From Bifidobacterium breve (GTDB taxonomy: Bacteria > Actinomycetota > Thermoleophilia > Miltoncostaeales > Miltoncostaeaceae): DNA of 39,504 bases. Positions within the stretch are counted from its first letter, which is position 1, and the number at the start of each line of letters is the position of its first letter. Under the pieces are notes generated by a model. The model was not told the DNA's origin, ran no database searches, and worked only from the letters and a program-made list of their open reading frames with translations. The position numbers were made by a program, and so were the translations under genes. This document shows, piece by piece, positions 25,057 through 33,213 of this stretch. The stretch is taken from positions 1 through 39,504 of the forward strand of contig CAMAVU010000009.1 of assembly GCA_945861935.1 (NCBI GenBank). The letters run 5' to 3'.

Positions 25057-25843
25057 GCCGGGCGCGCTGCGCCTGGAGCGTGCCTTCCGCGCTGCCGGGC
25101 GCCCGTTGTTCGTGCCCTACGTGATGGGCGGGTACCCCGACCTCGACGCCAGCCGGCGCCACGCGCGGATCCTCGCGCGGCACGCCGACATCATCGAACT
25201 CGGCGTCCCCTTCTCCGATCCGCTTGCCGATGGGCCGACCATCCAGGCGGCCGGCCAGCAGGCGCTCGACGGCGGCACGCGGCCGTGGGACGTGCTCCGG
25301 ATCGCAGGCGACCTGCGCGACGGGCCGCCCGTGGTGGTGATGACCTACTTCAACACGGTCATCGCCCACGGGGCGGAGCAGTTCCTCAACGAGGCCGCCG
25401 GGAATGGCGTGGCGGGCATCATCGTGCCCGACCTGCCCGTGGACGAGGCCGCCGAGGTGCGCGAGGTCGCGCAGGGAGTGGGAGTCGCGCTCGTGGCCCT
25501 CGCGGCGCCCACTACCGACGATGCCCGCATGGCGGAAATCGGCCTGAGCGCCGAGGGGTTCGTCTATCTCGTGGCCGTCACCGGGGTTACCGGTGGGCAG
25601 ATGGCGCTCGACGACCGCCTGCGGGCACTGGTGGAGCGGGCCCGGCGGCACATCAAGGTGCCCCTGGTCGTGGGCTTTGGGGTGCGCACGCCCGAGCAGG
25701 CCCGGCAGATCGGGGACATCGCAGACGGAGTGGTGATCGCCAGCGAGATCATCCGGCGCATCGGTGATGCCCCCGATGCAGATGCCGCGGATGCCGCCGT
25801 CGAGGCATTCGGCAACGCGATCGCAGGCGCGCTCCGCACCTGA
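25049..25843 (+). CDS. trpA: tryptophan synthase alpha chain
   Basis: TrpA cleaves indole-glycerol phosphate and channels indole to TrpB. The catalytic Glu and Asp are in [16 protein letters not shown]. Other marks are [29 protein letters not shown] and [13 protein letters not shown]. 264 residues. GTG 25049 is chosen since it gives the family start ([20 protein letters not shown]); the longer frame lies inside trpB. It ends 7 bases before the convergent unknown gene's stop. Confidence 0.95.
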   Translation: MPEPGALRLERAFRAAGRPLFVPYVMGGYPDLDASRRHARILARHADIIELGVPFSDPLADGPTIQAAGQQALDGGTRPWDVLRIAGDLRDGPPVVVMTYFNTVIAHGAEQFLNEAAGNGVAGIIVPDLPVDEAAEVREVAQGVGVALVALAAPTTDDARMAEIGLSAEGFVYLVAVTGVTGGQMALDDRLRALVERARRHIKVPLVVGFGVRTPEQARQIGDIADGVVIASEIIRRIGDAPDADAADAAVEAFGNAIAGALRT

Positions 25844-25850
25844 CCCGTTC

Positions 25851-26351
25851 CTAGTAGGGGTAGGCGCGGACGAAGCCCACGAGGCCGTCCGTCTCGTCAT
25901 CCCCGATCGGCCGGTCCGCGGCGGGGTCGTCCAGGTATTCGAGGTACCGCAGGCGGATGAGCCGCCCGAACCCGCTGTCGCCCGAGGCGATCTCCGGGAA
26001 CTCGCCCCACCAGACGAAGTCGGCACGGTCCCCCCAGTGCCCGCCGAGCGCTGCGATGGCCGACATGGGGTCGGCCCCGTCGTCGGGCACTCTCCGCACG
26101 GCCTTCCGCGTGGCCTCGACCAGGTCGTCGAAGTCGGGCCAACTGGCGGGATCGAGCAAGAGGACGGGCACGATCTCCACCATGAAGTCCGCGGCCTCGG
26201 CGTGGTCGGCGAACCACAGGAAGGTCCCCGCACCCTCGTTGGGCGGTGGCACGGGATCGCGCGAGAAGAGCCCCACGGGGAAATCTCGCGGGTCACGGGC
26301 GGTCACGATGGCGAGCGCACGCCCGCGACGGAGTCCTGTCCAGTCATGCAT
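25851..26351 (-). CDS. unknown protein, 166 residues
   Basis: No family is recognised. The N-terminus MHDWTGLRRGRALAIVTARD and the middle GTFLWFADHAEAADFMVEIV suggest an alpha/beta fold, and the end is acidic (GDDETDGLVGFVRAYPY). There is no signal or membrane segment. ATG 26351 has TACGCT 7 bases upstream. It is divergent from the deacetylase gene, which has its own box, so the 55 bases between carry two promoters. Confidence 0.65.
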   Translation of the reverse strand: MHDWTGLRRGRALAIVTARDPRDFPVGLFSRDPVPPPNEGAGTFLWFADHAEAADFMVEIVPVLLLDPASWPDFDDLVEATRKAVRRVPDDGADPMSAIAALGGHWGDRADFVWWGEFPEIASGDSGFGRLIRLRYLEYLDDPAADRPIGDDETDGLVGFVRAYPY

Positions 26352-26358
26352 GGCGGCC

Positions 26359-26364
26359 AGCGTA
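26359..26364 (-). promoter_or_regulatory. -10 box of the 166-residue protein
   Basis: TACGCT lies 7 bases before the minus-strand ATG at 26351. Confidence 0.5.
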
Positions 26365-26395
26365 GCCTGAGGACACGGTCGCCGGGATGCGCCGC

Positions 26396-26401
26396 TACGA
26401 T
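26396..26401 (+). promoter_or_regulatory. -10 box of the deacetylase operon
   Basis: TACGAT lies 5 bases before ATG 26407 (8 before an in-frame GTG). Confidence 0.5.
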
Positions 26402-26406
26402 CTCGG

Positions 26407-27597
26407 ATGGTGAGCCGACCCGAGAGACCACCCCGCCCGGGCAGTAACCGTCCGTCCGCCGACGACCGGCGACGCAACCTGCGCCGACGTCGTCGCAACG
26501 CGCTGCTCGTCCTGCTGGCCGGCGTGGCGGTGATCGCCGGCTTCGTGGTGTGGGCGGGTCGCGGTGGCGATGGTGGGCCGGACCCCGACGCCGCTCCGCC
26601 CCCCGTGCTGCAGGTCGTCGCGAAGAGTCCCGCGCCGCAGTTGCCTGCGCTGCGCACGCCCACCATGTCGGTCACCGCGGCCGGGGGCGAGGGTCTGGAG
26701 ATGCGCCTCGTCGCCACCCCGAAGGGCGCCCGCGTGATCAACGGTCCATGGAAGCCGGCCGCGAAGTCGCTGGCGATACCGGCCGCCATCAGCGCCGTGC
26801 TCGAGGCGGGCTCGATCCCGGGGTATGTCGAGGTACGTGACGATTCCGGCAAGACGGTGCGATCGGGCACGTTGCTCCTGCCGCCCGTACCCGGAACGGG
26901 CGCGGCGGAGATCATCCGCTCGGTGCCGACCAGCAAGCCGTACGTGGCCCTGGTGTTCGACGACGGGCTCGACGAGACGGCAGCGCTCCGCATCGTGGAC
27001 ATCCTGCGGAGCACGACGTCGGGCGGCACGTTCTGCTTCAACGGCATCAACGTCAAGGACTGGAGCGCTTCGGCCGCGCGCAAGATCCAGGCGGCGGTGG
27101 CCGATGGGGTCATCGCGATGTGCAACCACGGGTGGACCCACCGCACCAGCACCTCCACCACCGAGGCCGCGGCGATGGAGGACCTGTCCGCCAACGCGGC
27201 GATGGGCCGCTTCGTCGGCGTGTCGAGCGTGCCGTTCTACCGACCGCCCTACGGCGCCCTCAGCCCGGGCATCGAGGCCGCCGCCAGGCGGCTGGGGTAC
27301 CGGTGGATCGTGCTGTGGGACGTGGACCCGTCCGACTACGAGAAGCCGGACGCCGCCACGCTGATCGATCGCGTGGTCGGCCCATCGGGGAAGGGGTCCA
27401 TCGTCGTGCTCCATGCCATTGACACGACCGCCGATGCCCTCCCGGGAATCCTCTCGGGCCTGAAGCGGCGGGGTCTGAAGGCCGTCACGCTCACGACCAT
27501 GTTCAGTGAGATGCTCGCCGCGGCCGCTGCCGCGGCGACATCCACGTCCACGACGGGGACCGTGACAACCGGCACCGCCGCGGGGGAGGGCACCTGA
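26407..27597 (+). CDS. membrane-anchored NodB-type polysaccharide deacetylase
   Basis: Residues 1-30 are highly basic and cytoplasmic. A single membrane helix at about 32-50 (ALLVLLAGVAVIAGFVVWA) anchors it. The extracellular part has the NodB motifs: VFDDG with Asp185 and Asp186, NHGWTH with His241 and His245 as metal ligands, FYRPPYG, WDVDPSDY, and a late VVLHAID histidine. Family enzymes remove N- or O-acetyl groups from cell-wall or capsule sugars. A Thr/Gly/Ala-rich tail ends it. 396 residues. The next gene starts at its stop (TGATG). Confidence 0.87.
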   Translation: MVSRPERPPRPGSNRPSADDRRRNLRRRRRNALLVLLAGVAVIAGFVVWAGRGGDGGPDPDAAPPPVLQVVAKSPAPQLPALRTPTMSVTAAGGEGLEMRLVATPKGARVINGPWKPAAKSLAIPAAISAVLEAGSIPGYVEVRDDSGKTVRSGTLLLPPVPGTGAAEIIRSVPTSKPYVALVFDDGLDETAALRIVDILRSTTSGGTFCFNGINVKDWSASAARKIQAAVADGVIAMCNHGWTHRTSTSTTEAAAMEDLSANAAMGRFVGVSSVPFYRPPYGALSPGIEAAARRLGYRWIVLWDVDPSDYEKPDAATLIDRVVGPSGKGSIVVLHAIDTTADALPGILSGLKRRGLKAVTLTTMFSEMLAAAAAAATSTSTTGTVTTGTAAGEGT

Positions 27598-28328
27598 TGT
27601 CGTGGGATTGGGTGATGATCACCGCGACGATGGTGATGTTCATATCCCTGCTCGGGGCATTGGGTCTGGCGACCATTGCGTGGCGCCGCTGGTCGGTCAT
27701 CCGCGGGCTCGAGGCCCGTGCGCAGGACGGCCTGGGCCAGTCGTCCCCCGTCCCAACCGATCGTGTCGAGGCCCTCGCCGGACGTCCGGGCATCTCCCAG
27801 GGCGGCGTGCCGGTGCCGGGAAGCACCGGCAACGGCACGACCATCCGTGTGACCATCGCCGTCGCGGCGATCATCGTGGCCGGTGGCTTCGCGGGGTGGT
27901 GGTTCCTCCTGCGTGGCGCCGATTCCCCCACCGCCCCCGTCACGACACCGCTGGGCACGCCGGCAAACGGCCCGCTGGGGGCCGACCCGACGTCGGTCGT
28001 GCCAGCGGACCCGCCGGACATCCAGGACCGCGCCGCCTACACCGTTGCCGTCCTCAACGCGAGCGGCATCACGGGTGCCGCAACCGATCGGGTGGCGCCC
28101 AAGGTCAAGACCGCGGGCTACCGCCTGGGCGAGGTCGGTGATGCGAATGCAGAGGACCTCGCGGTCTCGGTCGTCATGTGGCGGCCCGGCAAACAGGCCG
28201 TTGCCCAGAACGTGGCCGTGGATCTGGGCATCACCTCCGCGCCGCCGCTCGACGGCGTGGCGGCCGACGCCATCGGGGAGGCCGACGTCGTGGTGGTCGT
28301 GGGCAAGGACGCCGCGACCGGCCCGTGA
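27597..28328 (+). CDS. LytR_C-domain membrane protein
   Basis: 243 residues with two hydrophobic segments (about 6-28, MITATMVMFISLLGALG; and about 84-105, IRVTIAVAAIIVAGGFAGWW). A Pro/Thr-rich linker follows, then a C-terminal LytR_C-like domain (YTVAVLNASGITGAATDRVA ... VVVVVGKDA). LytR_C domains accompany cell-wall glycopolymer ligases and related proteins, in line with the deacetylase upstream. ATG 27597 overlaps the upstream stop by one base; its own stop overlaps the next start (GTGA). Confidence 0.8.
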   Translation: MSWDWVMITATMVMFISLLGALGLATIAWRRWSVIRGLEARAQDGLGQSSPVPTDRVEALAGRPGISQGGVPVPGSTGNGTTIRVTIAVAAIIVAGGFAGWWFLLRGADSPTAPVTTPLGTPANGPLGADPTSVVPADPPDIQDRAAYTVAVLNASGITGAATDRVAPKVKTAGYRLGEVGDANAEDLAVSVVMWRPGKQAVAQNVAVDLGITSAPPLDGVAADAIGEADVVVVVGKDAATGP

Positions 28329-29191
28329 ACGCCGACCGCCTGCGGGAACTCGCGGACGCGGGCGGACCGCTCGTGCTGCCCGGCGTCTATGACGGGCTGT
28401 CGGCCCGTCTCGCCCATCAGGCCGGGTTCGGGGCGCTGGTGGTGTCGGGGTACTCGGTCGCGGCGTCCCGCCTGGGCCTGCCCGACTTCGGGTACCTCAC
28501 CCAGACCGAGATCACCGACGCCGCGCGTGATCTCGTCCTCGCCGTCCCCGGGGTGCCCGTGATCGTGGACGCGGACACCGGATACGGCAATGCGCTGTCG
28601 GCCATGCGCACTGCGCGCCTGCTGCACGGGGCAGGAGCCGCGGGCATCATCATCGAGGATCAGGAGTGGCCCAAGCGGTGCGGCCACATGGAGGGGAAGC
28701 GCGTCACCGGTCGTGCCGAGTGGCTCGCGAAGATCCGTGCGGTGGCGGACCTGCGCGATGAGGGCATCGACCTATTCCTCGTGGCCCGCACCGATGCCCG
28801 CGGCACCGAGGGGCTGGACGAGGCCCTCGCCCGCGGCCGGGCCGCCGCCGACCTGGGTGCCGACGCGGTGTTCGTGGAGGCCCCCCTGGACCGCGACGAG
28901 CTCGCCCGCATCGCCGAGGTTCTGGCGGACGCCCGGCCCGTCGCCAACATGGTGGAGGGGGGGAGGACGCCCATCGTGCCGACGCCCGACCTGGCGGCCA
29001 TGGGCTTCCGGGTCGTCCTCTGGGGGATCAGCGGGATCCTGGCCGCCGGGCACGCCCTCCGGGAGACATATCAGGCGCTCGCGGCAACCGGGTCGGGCCC
29101 CGACCCGTCCACCCTCATGACCTTCGGCGAGATCACCGACACCGTCGGGCTTCCCGCCCATCGCCGTCTGGACGAGCGCTACTCGGCATAG
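28325..29191 (+). CDS. isocitrate lyase/PEP mutase superfamily enzyme (PrpB-like)
   Basis: A carbon-carbon lyase of the ICL/PEPM superfamily. The barrel holds the metal site VDADTGYGN (Asp82, Asp84), IEDQ (111-113) and the lyase signature KRCGH (117-121, Cys119), which marks methylisocitrate lyase and relatives rather than phosphonate mutases. 288 residues. A methylcitrate-cycle role is not supported by neighbours, as no prpC or prpD is present, so a different 2-alkylmalate-type substrate is possible. GTG 28325 overlaps the LytR_C gene stop. Confidence 0.87.
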   Translation: MNADRLRELADAGGPLVLPGVYDGLSARLAHQAGFGALVVSGYSVAASRLGLPDFGYLTQTEITDAARDLVLAVPGVPVIVDADTGYGNALSAMRTARLLHGAGAAGIIIEDQEWPKRCGHMEGKRVTGRAEWLAKIRAVADLRDEGIDLFLVARTDARGTEGLDEALARGRAAADLGADAVFVEAPLDRDELARIAEVLADARPVANMVEGGRTPIVPTPDLAAMGFRVVLWGISGILAAGHALRETYQALAATGSGPDPSTLMTFGEITDTVGLPAHRRLDERYSA

Positions 29192-29447
29192 GCGGTCGTG
29201 GGTAGTAGGCGGACCCTCTCGTGTCCGGGCCATGTCCCGGCTGGGTCCAGCAGACGGGCAGCGGTGCAGACTCCTCGTGCCTGACCCCCGGGGAAGGAAC
29301 CGCCGACCCCGGCGCACACGCACGGATACCCGGCGCCCGCTCAGCAGCACGCTCGCTCTGCACCGATCTGGCACCCACCCCACCCTCCTGCCCGCCTTCG
29401 ACCGGCGGCGCCCAACCGGGGATACCGGACCTGCTAAACAGACGGAG
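29192..29447. other. intergenic region upstream of the first RCC1 gene
   Basis: 256 bases with no credible gene. Near its right end is CGGACCTGCTA (29426-29436), shared with the second RCC1 paralogue at the same distance from the start codon. Confidence 0.5.
29426..29440 (+). promoter_or_regulatory. shared promoter-like element of RCC1 paralogue 1
   Basis: CGGACCTGCTA followed by AACA. The TAAACA at 29435-29440 lies 7 bases before ATG 29448, the position of -10 boxes elsewhere in the window though lacking the final T. Confidence 0.4.
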
Positions 29448-31295
29448 ATGAGTTCCTCCCGCCCCCTCCGCCGCATGGTGCTCTCGACTGCCGCCGCGAT
29501 CTGTGCCCTTGCGATCTCCGCAGCACCCGCCCTCTCCGTGAAGGCCCCCACCCCGGTGAAGGCGCCGCTCGTCAGCGGGGTGGTGCAGGTGGGATCGATT
29601 CTGACCGCTTCCCCCGGTACCTGGCGTCCGAAGCCTGCATCGGTCTCCTACCGGTGGGAGGCCGAGCGCACCGTCACTGTCACCACCAAGACGACCGTCA
29701 AGGGCAAGGTGCGTGTTATCCGCAAGGCGGTCCTGCGCTGGCAGGCCATCCCCGGTGCCAGCGCATCCACCCTCACCCCGGTTGCCTCCCTTCAGGGGCT
29801 GAGGCTGCGCGCCTGCGCGCAGGCGGCCAAGGGTGGCCAGCGCTCGGACTGGCGCTGTTCGGCAGCCAGCGGGCCGGTTGCGGCACCCACTCCCACTCCT
29901 TCACCACCCGCATCCGTGGCGATTTCCTATGCCGAGACCGTGTTCGCCGTGGGTATGGATGCCCAGAGGTTCTTACCTACCATCACCGGTGCTCAGGGCA
30001 CCCAGACCTTTTCGGTGCAGGGCACCCTGCCTGAGGGCGTCACCTTCAGCGAGGCCACCGGTGCATTCTTCGGGCCCGCCTTCTCGGATTGGACCGTCCG
30101 GGCGACGCAGGTCAGCGCGGGCGGCGCCCACACCTGTGCCCTCACCACCGGGGGCGCGGTGAAGTGCTGGGGGGATGACAACTGGGGCCAGATCGGCGAC
30201 GCCGGCTCCAACGCCCGTCAGTCCTCCCCGGCGGACGTCGTGGGCCTGGGCAACGGGACGGCGACGCAGGTGAGCGCGGGCTCCTCCCACACCTGTGCCG
30301 TCACCACGCAGGGCGCGGTGAAGTGCTGGGGGGATGACGACTTCGGCCAGATCGGAAACGGCGCCACCACGGGCAACCAGACATCCCCCGTGCCCGTCGA
30401 GGGCCTCAGCAGCGGCGTGGCACAGGTGAGCGCAGGCAACTACCACACCTGCGCCCTCACCACGCAGGGCGCGGTGAAGTGCTGGGGGTATGACGGCAGC
30501 GGCCAGATCGGAAACGGTGCCACCATCACCACCACCCAGACATCCCCCGTGCCCGTCGATGGCCTCAGCAGCGGTGTGGCGCAGGTGAGCGCCGGCGGCA
30601 ACCACACCTGTGCCCTCACCACGCAGGGCGCGGTGAAGTGCTGGGGGGCTAACTACGACGGGCAGATCGGCGACGGCGGGGCCAATGTCGATCAGACCTC
30701 CCCGCTGCCCGTGCCGGGCCTGGGTAATGGGACGGCGACGCAAGTGAGCGCGGGTAGCGGTCATACCTGCGCCGTCACTACGCAGGGCGCGGTGAAGTGC
30801 TGGGGGAATGACGACTACGGCCAGATCGGCAACGGCGGCTCCAATGCCGCTCGACCCTCTCCGGAGCCCGTGCAGGCCCTGGGAAACGGGACCGTGACCC
30901 AGGTGAGCGCAGGAAGCCTCCACACCTGCGCCCTCACCACGCAGGGCGCGGTGAAGTGCTGGGGGGATGACCGCTACAGCCAGATCGGCGACGGCGGGGT
31001 CGCGGGGCAACCTCGGACCACTCCGGTGGCCGTGGTGGGCCTCACCGACGGCGTGGCGCAGGTGAGCGCAGGCGGCCTCCACACCTGTGCCCTCACCACG
31101 CAGGGCGCGGTGAAGTGCTGGGGGTCTGACTCGTCCGGCCAGATCGGCGACGTCGGTTCCTACACTGATCAGCACTCCCCCGTGCAGGTGAGAGGTCTCC
31201 AGCCCCAGGCGGGCTTCCCCGCCGCGCTGCGCGTGGTCGTGACCGACAGCCGCGGGGTTGCGGGGTCGGTGGACATCATCCTCGGTACGTTCTGA
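29448..31295 (+). CDS. secreted RCC1-repeat protein with Ig-like domains (paralogue 1)
   Basis: 615 residues. A signal peptide occupies about 1-30 (MVLSTAAAICALAISAAPAL). Next is an Ig-like domain (PLVSGVVQVGSILTASPGTW ... AVLRWQAIPGASASTLTPV), a short Pro/Thr linker, then the first half of a putative-Ig fold (ISYAETVFAVG ... LPEGVTFSEATGAFFGP). Seven RCC1 units of 53 residues follow, each with HTCALTTQGAVKCWG and GQIG. The last strands of the interrupted Ig fold come at the end (LRVVVTDSRGVAGSVDIILG). So the propeller is inserted in the Ig domain. Each unit has two Cys. The role is unknown, probably surface binding. Its stop TGA is intact, unlike paralogue 2. Confidence 0.88.
   Translation: MSSSRPLRRMVLSTAAAICALAISAAPALSVKAPTPVKAPLVSGVVQVGSILTASPGTWRPKPASVSYRWEAERTVTVTTKTTVKGKVRVIRKAVLRWQAIPGASASTLTPVASLQGLRLRACAQAAKGGQRSDWRCSAASGPVAAPTPTPSPPASVAISYAETVFAVGMDAQRFLPTITGAQGTQTFSVQGTLPEGVTFSEATGAFFGPAFSDWTVRATQVSAGGAHTCALTTGGAVKCWGDDNWGQIGDAGSNARQSSPADVVGLGNGTATQVSAGSSHTCAVTTQGAVKCWGDDDFGQIGNGATTGNQTSPVPVEGLSSGVAQVSAGNYHTCALTTQGAVKCWGYDGSGQIGNGATITTTQTSPVPVDGLSSGVAQVSAGGNHTCALTTQGAVKCWGANYDGQIGDGGANVDQTSPLPVPGLGNGTATQVSAGSGHTCAVTTQGAVKCWGNDDYGQIGNGGSNAARPSPEPVQALGNGTVTQVSAGSLHTCALTTQGAVKCWGDDRYSQIGDGGVAGQPRTTPVAVVGLTDGVAQVSAGGLHTCALTTQGAVKCWGSDSSGQIGDVGSYTDQHSPVQVRGLQPQAGFPAALRVVVTDSRGVAGSVDIILGTF
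30105..31199 (+). repeat. seven 159-bp RCC1 coding repeats
   Basis: Units begin at 30105, 30264, 30420, 30579, 30738, 30897 and 31056; the periods are 159 bases except one of 156. A 26-base core (ACGCAGGGCGCGGTGAAGTG plus CTGGGG) is identical in units 2-7, including third-codon positions, while the four or five codons just after it vary strongly. Confidence 0.92.
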
Positions 31296-31617
31296 CAGCA
31301 CCCCCTGGGGGGTCGGCGATCGCATCGCCCATCTCGCGGGGAGGCCCATGGCGTTCGGCCACGCCCTCGAGGTGGTGGCCCAGAGGGCTTCGGCGTTGGT
31401 GGCCCGGGGAGCGTTTGGCACTCACACCCCAACGAGGTCAGGCGCCCATCTGGCCTCGTGACACGTGGGCGATCGATGGTACCGCCCGGATGACCCGCCC
31501 CAGAGCAGGGGACATTCCGGCTGGGAAAGGGTGGTGGGGCAGATTGCGTGGGCACTGGGGTCGCAGCCGCTCCCCGCGTCCGAGCGGGCACATGCCCGCC
31601 CCCTGCCCGCCCGGGAC

Positions 31618-31643
31618 CCGCCCCACCCGACAGGGTGGGGCGG
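31618..31643 (+). promoter_or_regulatory. 11-bp hairpin upstream of RCC1 paralogue 2
   Basis: CCGCCCCACCC (31618-31628), loop GACA, GGGTGGGGCGG (31633-31643). It overlaps the start of the shared CGGACCTGCTA element. It is absent upstream of paralogue 1, so it may be an operator or a terminator specific to this copy. Confidence 0.55.
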
Positions 31644-31655
31644 ACCTGCTAGAAA
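31641..31655 (+). promoter_or_regulatory. shared promoter-like element of RCC1 paralogue 2
   Basis: CGGACCTGCTA followed by GAAA. TAGAAA (31650-31655) lies 7 bases before ATG 31663, the same geometry as in paralogue 1. Confidence 0.4.
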
Positions 31656-31662
31656 CGCATCC

Positions 31663-33213
31663 ATGGGTTCCTCCTCTGCGGGGTCCTTCCATTCCGTCCG
31701 CCATGTGGTGCTCGCAATCGCCGCCGCGATCTGTGCCCTCGCAGCCGCCGCAGCACCCGGCATCGCCGCGAAGGCCCCCACCCCGGTAAAGCGCCCGCTC
31801 GTCAGCGGGGTGGTGCAGGTGGGATCGGCGCTCTCTGCCTCTCCCGGAACCTGGCGTCCGAAGTCTGTACGGGTCTCCTACCGCTGGGAGGCCCAGCGCA
31901 GCGTCACCGTCACCACGAAGAAGACCGTCAAGGGCAAGGTGCGTGTTACCCGCAAGGCGGTCCTGCGCTGGAGGGCGATCCCCGGTGCCAGGGCATCCAC
32001 CCTCACCCCGGCCGCCTCCCTCCAGGGGCTGAGGCTGCGCGCCTGCGTGAGGGCGGTCAGGGGTGGCCGGCGCTCGAAATGGAGCTGCTCGAGGCAGAGC
32101 GGGGTGGTTGCTGCCCCCACCCCCACGCCACCCGCAACCGTGGCGATCTCCTACGCCCAGACCGCCTTCGTTGTGGGTCAGAACGCCCAGGTGCTCTCAC
32201 CCACCATCACCGGCGCTCAGGGCGCCCAGACCTTCTCGGTTCAGGGCACCCTGCCTGAGGGCGTCCCCTTCAATGCGGCCACCGGCGCCTTCACCGGGCC
32301 TGCCGCCTCCGCGTGGAACTTCCGCGCGACGCAGGTGAGCGCGGGCTGGGGCCACACATGCGCGCTCACCACGCAGGGCGCGGCGAAGTGCTGGGGAAAT
32401 GACGACTTCGGCCAGATCGGAAACGGCGGGGCCAATACCAACCAGTCCACCGCCGTGCAGGTAAGTGGCTTCCATCCCCAGCCGGGCTTCCCCGCCTCGC
32501 TGCGTGTGAGCGTGACCGACAGCCGCGGGGTTGCGGGGTGGGTGGACGTGCTCCTGGGGACGTTCGAGCAGCACCCCTGTGTGATCGGGGCCGGCGAGTC
32601 ATCGCCGCCGTCGGGGGCGTCCATCGAAGCGGGGGAATGGGCAGGTCCTGCTCAGAACTCCTCGGGTAGGACTCGAACCTACAACCCTCCGGTTAACAGC
32701 CGGATGCTCTACCAATTGAGCTACCGAGGACCGCGGGCGGGGAGTCTAGATCACGACCGGCTTGTGATGATGCCCCGGTGGCGGGGTGAACGAGTGCACG
32801 TGGACGATCGGCCCGGTCTCGTCAATGCGGCCCGGCACCGGCAGGTCGTCCCGCCTGTGGGTCCAGCCCGCACGCTGCATGGCGTCCACGAATGGCCGGG
32901 CGTCCGGGCGCCGGGGATCGGCGATGATCACGCGGGTCGCGGGTCCGCACAGGGCGGGGATGAGCGCCCCGAGCGCCACGCCGTTCCGGCCCTCGTAGAG
33001 GATGTCGGCACCGACGATCAAGTCGAAGGGGGCCCGGTCGAGGACCGCGGGCGGGGGGTCACGCCAGTCCATCACCTCGGCGTCCATGTGCAGGCCGAGG
33101 TTGCGGGCGTTCCACCGGGCAAACCCCACCGCCTCCGGGTACCAGTCGGTGGCCAGCGCTGTGGCCCCGCGCGTGGCGGCAACCATGGCCCCCGTCCCGA
33201 TGCCGGCCCCTAG
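31663..33213 (+). CDS. secreted RCC1/Ig protein, paralogue 2, with stop-loss extension
   Basis: A paralogue of the 29448-31295 protein: the same signal peptide, the same first Ig-like domain (PLVSGVVQVGSALSASPGTW), the same half Ig fold, but only one RCC1 unit (HTCALTTQGAAKCWG at about 32352-32396) before the closing strands (LRVSVTDSRGVAGWVDVLLG). In paralogue 1 the sequence after LGTF is TGA CAG CAC CCC; here it is GAG CAG CAC CCC, so the stop is lost. The frame then runs 215 more residues, from 32566 to 33213, antisense to tRNA-Asn and most of the methyltransferase gene. That tail is Arg/Gly/His-rich and has no homology I can see; the true protein likely should end near 32565. Confidence 0.7.
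   Translation: MGSSSAGSFHSVRHVVLAIAAAICALAAAAAPGIAAKAPTPVKRPLVSGVVQVGSALSASPGTWRPKSVRVSYRWEAQRSVTVTTKKTVKGKVRVTRKAVLRWRAIPGARASTLTPAASLQGLRLRACVRAVRGGRRSKWSCSRQSGVVAAPTPTPPATVAISYAQTAFVVGQNAQVLSPTITGAQGAQTFSVQGTLPEGVPFNAATGAFTGPAASAWNFRATQVSAGWGHTCALTTQGAAKCWGNDDFGQIGNGGANTNQSTAVQVSGFHPQPGFPASLRVSVTDSRGVAGWVDVLLGTFEQHPCVIGAGESSPPSGASIEAGEWAGPAQNSSGRTRTYNPPVNSRMLYQLSYRGPRAGSLDHDRLVMMPRWRGERVHVDDRPGLVNAARHRQVVPPVGPARTLHGVHEWPGVRAPGIGDDHAGRGSAQGGDERPERHAVPALVEDVGTDDQVEGGPVEDRGRGVTPVHHLGVHVQAEVAGVPPGKPHRLRVPVGGQRCGPARGGNHGPRPDAGP
32658..32730 (-). tRNA. tRNA-Asn (anticodon GTT)
   Basis: On the minus strand a full cloverleaf is read from TCCTCGG at 32730 to 32658. The acceptor stem TCCTCGG pairs with CCGAGGA, the D arm is GCTCAATTGGTAGAGC, the anticodon arm is CCGGCTGTTAACCGG with GTT, and the T arm contains GGTTCGAGTCC. 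The discriminator is G, as expected for Asn. No CCA is encoded (TTC follows), so the tail must be added after transcription. Its 3' end faces the RCC1 paralogues. Confidence 0.95.

Larger units (their letters stand above)
31296..31662. other. intergenic region between the two RCC1 genes
   Basis: 367 bases without a credible gene. It begins with a self-complementary ACCCCCTGGGGGGT (31300-31313), a possible weak terminator for paralogue 1, and ends with a strong hairpin and the shared promoter-like element of paralogue 2. Confidence 0.5.

Noticed and set aside
30105-31199. CRISPR-like spacing of repeats
   Set aside because: Units are 156-159 bases, in frame and coding for RCC1 blades; there are no short repeats with unique spacers and no cas genes.
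30105-31199. Diversity-generating retroelement target
   Set aside because: Loops vary between units, but no reverse transcriptase, template repeat or adenine-biased change is visible in the window.
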